Shown here: piece after piece, positions 17,108 through 25,402 of the stretch
Numbering within the stretch: position 1 is the first letter of the stretch
Layout of the letters: the number at the start of each line of letters is the position of its first letter
From: Sulfitobacter sp.
GTDB taxonomy: Bacteria; Pseudomonadota; Alphaproteobacteria; Rhodobacterales; Rhodobacteraceae
Assembly: GCA_029252045.1 (NCBI GenBank)
Contig: JAQXCD010000064.1
Span: 1 to 46,727 of the forward strand
Direction: 5' to 3'
DNA length: 46,727 nt
Translations under genes and position numbers: made by a program
Notes under the pieces: model-generated
What the model saw: only the letters and a program-made list of their open reading frames with translations
Databases searched by the model: none
Told to the model about the DNA's origin: nothing

Positions 17108-19939
17108 ATGCCTAAGAAAATGCTTATCGATGCCACCCACGCGGAAGAAACCCGTGTTGTCGTGGTCGACGGAAACAAAGTTGAAGAATTCGATTTTGAG
17201 TCTGAAAATAAACGCCAGCTTGCCGGGAATATCTATCTCGCCAAGGTAACGCGCGTTGAGCCGTCCTTGCAGGCGGCTTTTGTAGACTACGGCGGTAACC
17301 GCCATGGGTTCCTTGCGTTCTCGGAAATCCATCCGGATTACTACCAGATCCCCGTTGCAGACCGTGAGGCGCTGCTGGCGGAAGAACGTGCTTACGCCGA
17401 GGCGCAACCCGCCAAAGAGGACGAGGACGAGAAGCCCAAGCGCCGTTCCCGCTCGCGCTCGCGCAGTAGATCCAAGGCCGAGGATGCCGTATCGGAGGAT
17501 GCCAAGACATCGTCCGAAATCGAGGGTATGGAGACCGTCGATCTGGACGGTGACGATGCTGACGCCTCCGATGACGAGGGATCGTCTCCGATGGAACGGG
17601 TCAAGGAAGCACCTGTTGATGCACCCGATGGGTCGAGTGACGAGGGGAATGATGACGAAGACGTTGTTGCCGGTGCAGACGCGTCTGACAAAGATGATGA
17701 CATCGAATCTGTTGCCGATGAGGATGACAGCGAAGACATCCGTCCCGTGCGCAAGCCGCGCGCGCGCCGCTACAAGATTCAGGAAGTTATTAAAGTACGT
17801 CAAATCCTGCTGATTCAGGTCGTCAAGGAAGAGCGCGGCAACAAAGGCGCTGCCCTTACCACTTACCTGTCGCTGGCTGGTCGCTATTGTGTGCTGATGC
17901 CGAACACGGCGCGAGGTGGTGGCATTTCGCGCAAGATCACCAATGCTGTAGACCGCAAAAAGCTGAAAGAGATCGCGCAAGAGATCGAAGTGCCGCAGGG
18001 CGCTGGCCTGATTGTGCGCACCGCAGGGGCCAAGCGCACCAAAGCCGAGATCAAGCGCGATTATGAGTATCTGCAACGCATGTGGGAAGAGATCCGCTCG
18101 CTGACGCTTAAATCCATAGCGCCTGCAAAGATTTACGAAGAAGGCGATCTGATCAAACGCTCGATCCGCGACCTCTATAACCGCGACATCGACGAAGTGT
18201 TTGTGGAAGGTGAGCGCGGCTACCGCATCGCCAAGGACTTCATGAAGATGATCATGCCGTCGCACGCGAAAAACGTGAAGCGGTATGAAGAAAACCTGCC
18301 GTTGTTTGCGCGCTATCAGGTTGAATCCTACCTGTCGGGCATGTTCAATCCAACGGTTCAGCTGCCGTCAGGTGGCTATATCGTGATCGACACCACGGAA
18401 GCGCTGGTTGCGGTTGACGTGAACTCGGGCCGGTCCACCAAGGAAGGCAGCATCGAGCAGACTGCGCTCAAGACCAACCTTGAGGCAGCCGCCGAAGTGG
18501 CGCGCCAGTTGCGTCTACGCGACCTTGCAGGCCTGATCGTGATCGACTTCATCGACATGGACGAGCGTAAGAACAACGCAGCTGTCGAGAAGATGATCAA
18601 GGAAAAGCTCAAGACCGACCGCGCGCGTATCCAGATTGGCCGGATTTCAGGTTTTGGTCTGATGGAAATGTCGCGCCAGCGTTTGCGTCCCGGCATGATC
18701 GAGGCGACAACACAGCCTTGTGCCGCATGCCACGGCACCGGTCTGATCCGTTCCGACGACAACCTAGCGCTGTCTATCTTGCGGACAATTGAGGAAGAAG
18801 GCACACGCCGTCGGTCGCGCGAAGTGTTGATCAAGGCACCAGTGGGCATCGCCAACTTCCTGATGAACCAGAAGCGTGAGCATATCGCCCATATCGAGGT
18901 GCGTTATGGTCTGAGCGTGCGGATCGAAGGAGACCCGCATCTGGTCAGCCCTGATTTTTCTATGGAGAAGTTCAAGACGGCAACCCGCGTAGTGCAACCA
19001 ATGTCGCATGTTGTGTCGGCTGATACGTCCTTGATGGACAAGATCGACGAGGCAGACGCCGCAGAAGCAGATGCAGCAGAAGCCGCCGCTGCCGCAGAAG
19101 AAGCACGCAACGAAGCCAAAGGCGAAGCGCGCTCCGTTTCGGATACGCCCGAGCAGGATGAAGGCGAGGACAAGCCCAAGCGCAAGCGTCGCCGTCGTCG
19201 TCGCAGCCGTGGGGGTCGTTCGAATGCGGATGATCAACAGAACGACGAAAACGGTTCTGATGAAGACGGGTCCGACGAGGACGACTCTGATGCGCAGAAT
19301 GGCAGCAAGGCCGAGGCGGTTTCCAAAGCCAAATCAGCTGAGCCTAAAGCAGATAAGGGCGACGAGGCGGACAAGCCTAAGCCACGCAGCCGGTCGCGCA
19401 CGCGCACACCCGTTGAGGATGTGAATGCGTCCGAAGCACCAGCCGAGGGCATAGCTGTCAAAGCTGAAGAGGCACCTGCCGCCGAGGAGAAGCCGAAACG
19501 CACCCGTGCGCCGCGCAAACCCAAGGCACCGGTGGAGGCCGCCGAAGCAGGCGCGGACATAGATGCAGTGGCCAAGACGGAGCCGAAAGCCAAAGCAGCC
19601 CCTAAGGCCAAAGCAGAGCCGAAGCCGAAAGCCGAAGCAAAGCCAAAAGCCGAGCCGAAGCCCAGAGCCCCGCGCAAGCCACGCACAACACCTTCGAAAG
19701 TGGTAGCAGCCCCTGTCGAGGAGAAGGCCGAAACCCCTGTGGCCGAGCCGGAAGTCGTGACAACGCCGGTAAGCGAAGTGGTTGAAGTGGCTGAGGTAAA
19801 GGTTGAGACACCTGCTGCCGCGCCCGTTCAGGCCGTCGCCGAGACTGTTGCAGCGCCAGAGCCGGAAACGACGCCGGAGCCTGCGGCAGAAGACCATGCC
19901 AAGCCACGCCGCAAAGGCTGGTGGTCACTGGGCCGCTAA
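17108..19939 (+). CDS. rne: Ribonuclease E (Rne/Rng family)
   Basis: Endoribonuclease central to mRNA decay and rRNA/tRNA processing. The product is 943 residues. An S1 RNA-binding domain (about 35-265) is split by an acidic, low-complexity insertion of about 115 residues (roughly 100-215), a feature of alphaproteobacterial RNase E. The catalytic DNase I-like domain has DVNSGRST and VIDFIDMDE carrying the two Mg-binding Asp. The Zn-link is CAACHGTG. The C-terminal third is a disordered region rich in Lys, Ala, Glu and Arg (RKRRRRRRRSRGG), probably the scaffold for RNA and degradosome partners. The frame extends to a GTG at 17093, but the ATG at 17108 fits the family N-terminus. Confidence 0.95.
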   Translation: MPKKMLIDATHAEETRVVVVDGNKVEEFDFESENKRQLAGNIYLAKVTRVEPSLQAAFVDYGGNRHGFLAFSEIHPDYYQIPVADREALLAEERAYAEAQPAKEDEDEKPKRRSRSRSRSRSKAEDAVSEDAKTSSEIEGMETVDLDGDDADASDDEGSSPMERVKEAPVDAPDGSSDEGNDDEDVVAGADASDKDDDIESVADEDDSEDIRPVRKPRARRYKIQEVIKVRQILLIQVVKEERGNKGAALTTYLSLAGRYCVLMPNTARGGGISRKITNAVDRKKLKEIAQEIEVPQGAGLIVRTAGAKRTKAEIKRDYEYLQRMWEEIRSLTLKSIAPAKIYEEGDLIKRSIRDLYNRDIDEVFVEGERGYRIAKDFMKMIMPSHAKNVKRYEENLPLFARYQVESYLSGMFNPTVQLPSGGYIVIDTTEALVAVDVNSGRSTKEGSIEQTALKTNLEAAAEVARQLRLRDLAGLIVIDFIDMDERKNNAAVEKMIKEKLKTDRARIQIGRISGFGLMEMSRQRLRPGMIEATTQPCAACHGTGLIRSDDNLALSILRTIEEEGTRRRSREVLIKAPVGIANFLMNQKREHIAHIEVRYGLSVRIEGDPHLVSPDFSMEKFKTATRVVQPMSHVVSADTSLMDKIDEADAAEADAAEAAAAAEEARNEAKGEARSVSDTPEQDEGEDKPKRKRRRRRRSRGGRSNADDQQNDENGSDEDGSDEDDSDAQNGSKAEAVSKAKSAEPKADKGDEADKPKPRSRSRTRTPVEDVNASEAPAEGIAVKAEEAPAAEEKPKRTRAPRKPKAPVEAAEAGADIDAVAKTEPKAKAAPKAKAEPKPKAEAKPKAEPKPRAPRKPRTTPSKVVAAPVEEKAETPVAEPEVVTTPVSEVVEVAEVKVETPAAAPVQAVAETVAAPEPETTPEPAAEDHAKPRRKGWWSLGR

Positions 19940-19961
19940 GCCCGACTGAATGAGAATAGAC

Positions 19962-19990
19962 AAAAGGCAGGCTTTCGGGCCTGCCTTTTT
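19962..19990. terminator. Terminator after rne, shared with tusA-like gene
   Basis: AAAAGGCAGGC-tttcgg-GCCTGCCTTTTT forms a 7-bp GC stem (19966-19972 with 19979-19985) flanked by A and T tracts. It can work on both strands between the two convergent genes. Confidence 0.9.
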
Positions 19991-20008
19991 CGTTTACTGT
20001 GAGGTGAG

Positions 20009-20254
20009 TTAGCCTGCTTTTTCAATCAGATAGACCTGCACGTCACCGTCTTGCAGGTTCTCAATCAGCAGATGTCCCGACTGGGCGCAGAAATGCGGGA
20101 CGTCGATTACAGCCGCCGGATCATCGGCGCGCATGCGCAGCCGCTCTCCGACAGCCAGCGCTTGCAAACGCTTGCGGGCTTTGAGAACGGGCAGGGGGCA
20201 GAGCAGCCCTGTGGCGTCAAGGTCATGTATCATATGCGCAGATGTAGGCCGCAT
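20009..20254 (-). CDS. TusA-family sulfur carrier protein
   Basis: TusA-like proteins carry persulfide sulfur for tRNA thiolation, molybdopterin or other sulfur transfers. The product is 81 residues with the signature LDATGLLCPLPVLKARKRL, where the Cys in CPLP (residue 19) is the persulfide carrier. A second start at 20233 (MIHDLDATG) would match shorter relatives. The first ATG has the better ribosome binding site (ACAGG seven bases before), so I keep it with some doubt. It is divergent from ccdA. Confidence 0.88.
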   Translation of the reverse strand: MRPTSAHMIHDLDATGLLCPLPVLKARKRLQALAVGERLRMRADDPAAVIDVPHFCAQSGHLLIENLQDGDVQVYLIEKAG

Positions 20255-20326
20255 GTTACAACCTGTCCACAGCCTTGTGACATTGTGGCAGGTGACGACG
20301 GCCCCAACACGGTATAGCTGTGAGCC

Positions 20327-21079
20327 ATGTTTGGAATCGAGCTCATAGACGCAAGTCTGATCCCCGCGATGACCGTAGCTCTGGCTGCCGGAATCATCAG
20401 TTTTCTGTCGCCCTGTGTGCTGCCAATTGTGCCGCCCTATCTGGCCTATATGAGCGGTGTCAGCCTGAATGACATGAGCTCGGTCGGCGCGGCGCGGCGG
20501 CGCGCGATTGTCGCGGCGCTGTTCTTTGTGATGGGGCTGAGCACGGTTTTTCTACTGCTTGGGTTCACGGCCTCGGCCTTCGGGGCGTTTTTCCTGCAAA
20601 ACCAGATTTTGCTGAGCCAGATTTCCGGGGTTGTGGTGATCATCTTCGGTATTCATTTTCTGGGCATCTTCCGCATTCCGTTTCTGGACCGCGAGGCACG
20701 CATTGAGACGGGGGACAAAGGGGGCTCGTCCTTTGGTGCTTATGTGCTGGGGTTGGCCTTTGCCTTTGGCTGGACGCCCTGTATAGGCCCGCAGTTGGGG
20801 GCAATTCTGTCACTCGCGGCGTCCGAGGCATCCGTGGCGCGGGGCACCTTACTGTTAGGCATTTACGCGCTGGGGCTGGGTATTCCCTTCCTATTGGCCG
20901 CGATGTTCATGACCCGCGCTGTGGGTGTGATGAACAGGCTCAAAAAGCACATGAAAGCGATCGAACGCGCCATGGGCTTGCTGCTGCTGGTCGTTGGTGT
21001 GGCGATGCTGACGGGGGCGTTTTCAACCTTCAGTTTCTGGTTGTTAGAAACTTTCCCTGCATTGGGCAATCTGGGGTAG
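20327..21079 (+). CDS. ccdA: Cytochrome c biogenesis thiol transporter CcdA
   Basis: An inner-membrane protein that moves reducing power from cytoplasmic thioredoxin to the periplasm for heme attachment to apocytochromes. The product is 250 residues with six predicted transmembrane helices. The two redox-active cysteines are in SFLSPCVLPIVPPYL (about residue 30) and FGWTPCIGPQLGAIL (about residue 150), as expected for DsbD-beta/CcdA. Length and topology are normal. It faces the TusA-like gene head to head. Confidence 0.94.
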   Translation: MFGIELIDASLIPAMTVALAAGIISFLSPCVLPIVPPYLAYMSGVSLNDMSSVGAARRRAIVAALFFVMGLSTVFLLLGFTASAFGAFFLQNQILLSQISGVVVIIFGIHFLGIFRIPFLDREARIETGDKGGSSFGAYVLGLAFAFGWTPCIGPQLGAILSLAASEASVARGTLLLGIYALGLGIPFLLAAMFMTRAVGVMNRLKKHMKAIERAMGLLLLVVGVAMLTGAFSTFSFWLLETFPALGNLG

Positions 21080-21149
21080 GGCAAAGGCCTTACTTTGGCC
21101 GGAAACCCGCGTTAGCATGGGTCAAATAATAACGAGGCCCTGAGCACCC

Positions 21150-22384
21150 ATGGCTGATCCCGCCCACACGCCTGTTACCAGACGGGCGGTATTCTACATC
21201 CCCGGGTATGACCCGATCCATCCGCGCCGCTACCGCGAGCTATACCGTACGGAATCCGCCGCACAGGCAGAGATTTCCGGTTACGGGATATCCTTGTCCG
21301 GGCGGCAGGGTGGCGCGCGATATGGTTGGGATGTCAAAGGCTTGATCGACGGTGCGCATGTGGATGCTTCGGTGGATGTGTTGGTTTGGTCTGATATCGT
21401 GCGCGACAGCATGAATACCTCAATTCCTGCGACCTACTGGCAACTTTTTCACACCGCTTGGGTCTATATCGGCACTGGCGCGCTGTGGCGGCTGATGCGG
21501 TTGCGCAAAGGGCCCGTACTGGCAGCGCTTTATCCGGTGGGGATGTTGCTGGGGCAGTTGCTGATCTCCTATGGGGCTGGCGCACTAATGCATTGGATGG
21601 TTAAATCGCTTTTGTTTCCTTTTGTCGGGATCGCTTCTCAGGTGGCGGCAACGGGTCTGTCGGTTGTGCTGTTCATCTGGTTGATGCGGTGGTTCAAGTC
21701 CAAAGACGGCAAGTTCTTCGCTTACTACCTCATGCATGACTACGCCTATGGCGCCTCTAGCGCGGGGCCAATACACCCGCGCTAGAGGCGCGCATGGCTG
21801 AGTTTGGCGATGCGATTACCGCCGCCCTGGAAACAGAGGTTGATGAAGTTTTAGTGGTAGGCCACTCCTCAGGGGCACATCTGGGAGTGTCCGTGCTGGC
21901 TGATCTGATCCGCGCGGGCCGCGTGCCATCGGGCGGCCCTGTACTCGGGTTTCTGAGCTTGGGGCAGGTGGTGCCGATGGTGTCTTTCCTGCCGCGCGCC
22001 CACCGCCTGCGCGCCGATCTCGCCTATCTCAGCGGGTCGGATGCGCTGACTTGGGTGGATGTGACAGCCCCCGGTGACGGCTGTGCCTTTGCGCTCTGTG
22101 ACCCTGTGTCGGTCTCTGGCGTGGCGCCTGCGGATAAACGCTGGCCGCTGGTCTTCTCCGCAGCTTTCACCGAAAGCCTCAGCCCCGCCCGCTGGAAGGA
22201 GCTGCGCTGGCGGTTCTTCCGGCTGCATTTCCAGTATATGTGCGCGTTTGATGCGCCGCGGGACTATGACTACTTTCAAATTACCGCGGGGCCGATGACC
22301 TTGGCGGACAGGTATCGGGACCGCCCGCCGTCAAAATCACGGATCGAAAAGCCTGTGAACAAATTCACGAGCACCGTGCCGTGA
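21150..22384 (+). pseudogene. Membrane-anchored alpha/beta hydrolase, split by a frameshift
   Basis: Two adjacent frames (21150-21785 and 21794-22384) look like one gene of about 410 codons. The first part (211 residues) starts AVFYIPGYDPIHPRRYRE and has two or three membrane helices. The second (196 residues) carries the nucleophile elbow VVGHSSGAHLG (Ser 25 from its ATG at 21794) and an otherwise intact lipase-like domain. Reading the second frame backwards gives GANTPALEARMAEFG up to 21764, which would continue naturally from YYLMHDYAYGAS. A single missing base near 21758-21760 explains the break. Both halves otherwise remain open, so the mutation is recent, a sequencing error, or bypassed by recoding. 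The substrate is unknown. Confidence 0.75.
21751..21791. repeat. Perfect 16-bp inverted repeat at the frameshift
   Basis: GCGCCTCTAGCGCGGG (21751-21766) and CCCGCGCTAGAGGCGC (21776-21791) are exact reverse complements around a nine-base loop. The left arm contains the frameshift and, in one frame, an amber codon. The right arm encodes the conserved-looking PALEAR stretch. Confidence 0.97.
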
Positions 22385-23733
22385 TCCTGCCCCCCAAACC
22401 TTCCAGCAGACCGGATAAGGTCTCGCTCTTGCGTTATGCCAAGCTGTTTCGCGTCGATCTGCTGTCGGCCCAGCCAGCGCGCCTGTATCGCGCATGGATG
22501 GCCGAATTCCGTACGCCTTTTTTCCGTAGTTATCTGATCAACCAACCCGAGCTGGTCAGCCGTGTTCTCAAAGAACGCCCCGACGATTTCCCCAAATCCA
22601 CCCGTGTGAACGAGGGTCTGCGGCCATTGCTGGGCAATTCGGTCTTTGTGACCAATGGCGAGACATGGAAGCGGCAGCGGCGGATTATTGATCCGGCCTT
22701 TGAGGGAGGGCGCCTGCGCGTGACTTTCCCCGCCATGTGGGATGCCGCCGAAGCGGCGGCCGCGCGGCTCGCCAACCGTCTGGGCCATGTGATCGAGATC
22801 GAGGAAGAATGCAGCCACACAGCGGCGGATGTGATTTTCCGTACGCTGTTCTCCTTGCCGATCGAGCATCATCTGGCGCGTGATGTTTTTGATGAATTCA
22901 AAATTTACCAGCGCAGCCAACCCATCCTGAACCTTGCAGCCCTTGTGCCCTTGCCGCGCTGGATGCCTCGCCTGTTCCGACGGGACACCAAACGAAGCGC
23001 CGCGCGCATCCGCGCTTTGATCACGCAGTTGACGCAAGAGCGGGCTGCGGAAATCGCTGCTGGCACCGCGCCCGAAGATCTGGCGACCAAAATCATGACC
23101 ACCGCCGATCCGGTCACGGGCGAGACATTCACCACCGAAGAAATGGTGGATCAGGTGGCTTTTTTTTTCCTTGCCGGCCATGAAACGAGCGCATCGACAC
23201 TGGCTTGGGCGCTCTACCTTATGGCGCTTTATCCTGATTGGCAGGACAAGCTGGCACAAGAGGCGCAGGCGCTGGAGACCTGCGATTTCGGGGTGATGAG
23301 CAAACTCCGCCTTAGCCGTGATGTTTTCCGCGAGACGCTGCGCCTTTATCCGCCCTTGCCGATGATGGTGCGGGAGAATACCTGTCCGGAAGAAATGCGC
23401 GAACGTGCGGTGCGCAAGGGCTCACAGCTGGTCATCAGCCCGTGGCACCTGCACCGTCATACGCGTTTGTGGGATAATCCCGACGGGTATGACCCGACGC
23501 GCTGGCACACTGAAAATGGCAAGCAATGCCAGCGCGACGCGTTTATCCCGTTCAGTGCCGGCGCGCGGGTCTGCCCCGGCGCAGGCTTTGCAATGATTGA
23601 AGGGCCGCTGATCCTGAGCCGTATTTTGCGCGACTACCGCGTGGTTGCCGGACCTGAGCCTGTTCCAGTGGCACATCTGACTGTGCGCGCCAAAAACGGT
23701 ATTCGCCTCACGCTGACCGCCCGTGAGCGTTAA
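22381..23733 (+). CDS. Cytochrome P450
   Basis: A heme monooxygenase of 450 residues with all core motifs: I-helix oxygen-activation AGHETS (A265-S270), K-helix ETLR (E318, R321), and the heme loop FSAGARVCPGAG with thiolate ligand C398. It is soluble, with no membrane anchor. The substrate is not predictable. The start is GTG at 22381, overlapping the hydrolase TGA (GTGA), so it is coupled to the preceding gene. A run of nine T in the coding sequence (23160-23168) is a possible slippage site just before the I-helix motif. Redox partners are not in the window. Confidence 0.92.
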   Translation: MILPPKPSSRPDKVSLLRYAKLFRVDLLSAQPARLYRAWMAEFRTPFFRSYLINQPELVSRVLKERPDDFPKSTRVNEGLRPLLGNSVFVTNGETWKRQRRIIDPAFEGGRLRVTFPAMWDAAEAAAARLANRLGHVIEIEEECSHTAADVIFRTLFSLPIEHHLARDVFDEFKIYQRSQPILNLAALVPLPRWMPRLFRRDTKRSAARIRALITQLTQERAAEIAAGTAPEDLATKIMTTADPVTGETFTTEEMVDQVAFFFLAGHETSASTLAWALYLMALYPDWQDKLAQEAQALETCDFGVMSKLRLSRDVFRETLRLYPPLPMMVRENTCPEEMRERAVRKGSQLVISPWHLHRHTRLWDNPDGYDPTRWHTENGKQCQRDAFIPFSAGARVCPGAGFAMIEGPLILSRILRDYRVVAGPEPVPVAHLTVRAKNGIRLTLTARER

Positions 23734-23816
23734 CACTACCAAACCATCTGGCACAGTTGGCTGGAACACATTAGAACGGGGCAAATTCCTGTTTTCCGAA
23801 CACAAAGGCAATATTC

Positions 23817-24710
23817 ATGTCCGTAAAAGACGCACAACGCACCCGTATGGCCACCGCCGCCGGCTTTATCGCAGCACTTGATCAGTCAGGCGGCTCCACG
23901 CCCAAGGCGCTGGCGCAATACGGTGTTGAGCCAGAGGATTACTCGGGCGAGGTTGAAATGTACGCTGCTGTTCACGCGATGCGCAGCCGGATCATTCTGG
24001 CCGATGATTTTACATCAGACAAAGTGCTGGGTGCGATCCTGTTCGAGCGGACAATGGACAGCGATATCAATGGCAAGCCTACAGCGCAGTTGCTGTGGGA
24101 AGACCGTGGTGTTGTGCCTTTCCTGAAAATCGACAAGGGCCTCGCGGATGAGGCGGACGGGGTACAACTGCTCAAGCCGATGCCCGAGCTGGATGCGTTG
24201 CTGGCGAAAGCCAACACCAAAGGCATTTTCGGCACCAAAGAACGTTCGTTGGTGCTGGAAGCAAACGCAAAGGGCATTGCGGACGTTGTGGCCCAGCAGT
24301 TCGAGATCGCCCGCCAAGTGGCGGCCGCTGGTCTGGTTCCGATTGTAGAGCCTGAAGTGCATATTGAAAGTGCCACCAAGGCAGAAGCCGAGGCGATGCT
24401 GGAAGCTGAAACTATGAAACATCTTAATGGCTTGCCGGATGATGTGGATGTGATCCTCAAGCTGACCATTCCGACACAGGCGGGGCTCTATGATGTGGCG
24501 GCGGATCATCCGCGCGTGCTGCGTGTGGTGGCATTGTCTGGGGGGTATTCCACTGAGGTTGCCTGTGATTTGTTGAGCCAGAACCACAAAATGATCGCAA
24601 GCTTCAGCCGTGCGCTAGCTGAGGGTTTGAGCGTGAAGATGTCTGATGCTGAGTTCAACACTGTGTTGGGCAAGAACATCACAAAGATTTATGACGCTTC
24701 GGTTGCGTAA
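23817..24710 (+). CDS. Class I fructose-bisphosphate aldolase
   Basis: Cleaves fructose 1,6-bisphosphate to two triose phosphates by Schiff-base chemistry. The product is 297 residues. It has the ALDQSGGSTPKAL start, VVPFLKIDKGL, PIVEPEVHIES, and VDVILKLTIPTQAGLY with the likely Schiff-base lysine K215. These fit the short bacterial class I aldolase family rather than the zinc class II enzyme. ATG start at 23817. It converges with the fumC small-gene run, the two being separated by two palindromes. Confidence 0.93.
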   Translation: MSVKDAQRTRMATAAGFIAALDQSGGSTPKALAQYGVEPEDYSGEVEMYAAVHAMRSRIILADDFTSDKVLGAILFERTMDSDINGKPTAQLLWEDRGVVPFLKIDKGLADEADGVQLLKPMPELDALLAKANTKGIFGTKERSLVLEANAKGIADVVAQQFEIARQVAAAGLVPIVEPEVHIESATKAEAEAMLEAETMKHLNGLPDDVDVILKLTIPTQAGLYDVAADHPRVLRVVALSGGYSTEVACDLLSQNHKMIASFSRALAEGLSVKMSDAEFNTVLGKNITKIYDASVA

Positions 24711-24714
24711 AGTG

Positions 24715-24758
24715 CGGAATTTTTGAAAATTCCGGACCGATTTTTTCGAAAAAATCGG
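24715..24758. terminator. Tandem palindromes between aldolase and the convergent small gene
   Basis: Two hairpins lie back to back: CGGAATTTTTGAAAATTCCG (24715-24734) and the exact palindrome CCGATTTTTTCG/CGAAAAAATCGG (24737-24758). They have AT-rich stems with short GC ends and fill nearly the whole gap between the two stop codons. They are probable bidirectional terminators, although they lack a canonical GC stem and T tail. Confidence 0.65.
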
Positions 24759-24986
24759 CTATAAAATCAAACGTATGGGCTCTTGATTGCAAAAGATAAT
24801 CAATTGCCCAGCGTTCTCTACCGCATGATATCCGCGCCGTCTGAGTTCAGCCTCAAAAGCAGTTCTGCCGACGTAACGCTCGATATCGCGTAAATTTCTG
24901 CGCACCACACCGCCTTCGCGTGCAGCCTTAGCTGTAAAAAGATGTGTGACCCATGCATCGGGTGAAAGGGGAGCAGGAATTGACAT
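24759..24986 (-). CDS. Conserved small protein (75 residues), function unknown
   Basis: The product starts MSIPAPLSPDAWVTHLFTAK and is basic, with RRNLRDIERYVG, FEAELRRRGYHAVENAGQ and a C-terminal IIFCNQEPIRLIL. I recall similar short proteins downstream of fumC in Rhodobacteraceae, sometimes mislabelled as an anthranilate-pathway isomerase; the length rules that out. It follows the ribbon-helix-helix gene by 9 bp and is the last gene of the fumC run. Confidence 0.7.
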   Translation of the reverse strand: MSIPAPLSPDAWVTHLFTAKAAREGGVVRRNLRDIERYVGRTAFEAELRRRGYHAVENAGQLIIFCNQEPIRLIL

Positions 24987-24995
24987 GATCCAAGC

Positions 24996-25229
24996 CTATT
25001 CCGCTTTTGGTAAACGCTCCCTTAACGTCTCCAGAACATAGACGCGGATGGCCGAGGCCAATCCCGCATCCATGCCGCGCTCGGCGTCGATCTGTGCCAC
25101 CAACGCATTGATGGGCAATGATCTGCTTTGGGCAATGAGGCGCAGTTCCGTCCAAAACGGCGCCTCAAGTGAAATAGAGGTGCGGTGCCCGTGCAAAGTC
25201 ACCGAGTGTTTGACGGGCCGTGCGCTCAT
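24996..25229 (-). CDS. Ribbon-helix-helix domain protein
   Basis: The product is 77 residues. It contains KHSVTLHGHRTSISLEAPFWTELRLIAQSRSLPINALVAQID, a strand followed by two helices that matches the short RHH family (Pfam RHH_4 type). Such proteins usually bind DNA as dimers, and the regulated target here is unknown. Its ATG overlaps the TGA of the DUF4169 gene as ATGA (25226-25229). No toxin partner of a standard type is visible beside it. Confidence 0.8.
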   Translation of the reverse strand: MSARPVKHSVTLHGHRTSISLEAPFWTELRLIAQSRSLPINALVAQIDAERGMDAGLASAIRVYVLETLRERLPKAE

Positions 25230-25402
25230 GTTTCTTTTTTATGGCCGTCGAGATTGCGGGCAATCTGCTGGGCACGCGCTTTTAACGCTTCTTTCTGCGC
25301 TTTGGACTGACCGAATTTGGCAGAGTTTTCATCTGCCTGCATCTTGTTTGCAGAACGGTTGCGGTCTTTGCGGGCCTTGTTCAGGCTTAAGGGGGAACTC
25401 AT
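25226..25402 (-). CDS. DUF4169 family small protein (58 residues)
   Basis: An open frame from ATG at 25402 to TGA at 25228-25226. The product starts [20 protein letters not shown] and ends [14 protein letters not shown]. It is highly charged and helical, rich in Lys, Arg and Ala, and carries the LNKxRK and NLDGHKK patterns I associate with DUF4169. The start overlaps the fumC stop (ATGA at 25399-25402) and the stop overlaps the next start, so three genes are translationally chained. Function unknown. Confidence 0.8.
   Translation of the reverse strand: MSSPLSLNKARKDRNRSANKMQADENSAKFGQSKAQKEALKARAQQIARNLDGHKKET

Noticed and set aside
16751..18265. Long open frame (504 codons) on the minus strand opposite rne
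   Set aside because: It is antisense to the well-supported S1 and catalytic regions of RNase E, has no recognisable domain, and arises from the GC bias and codon pattern of the real gene.
22276..23259. Minus-strand open frame of 327 codons opposite the P450 gene
   Set aside because: It overlaps the conserved P450 coding sequence and shows no protein features of its own.
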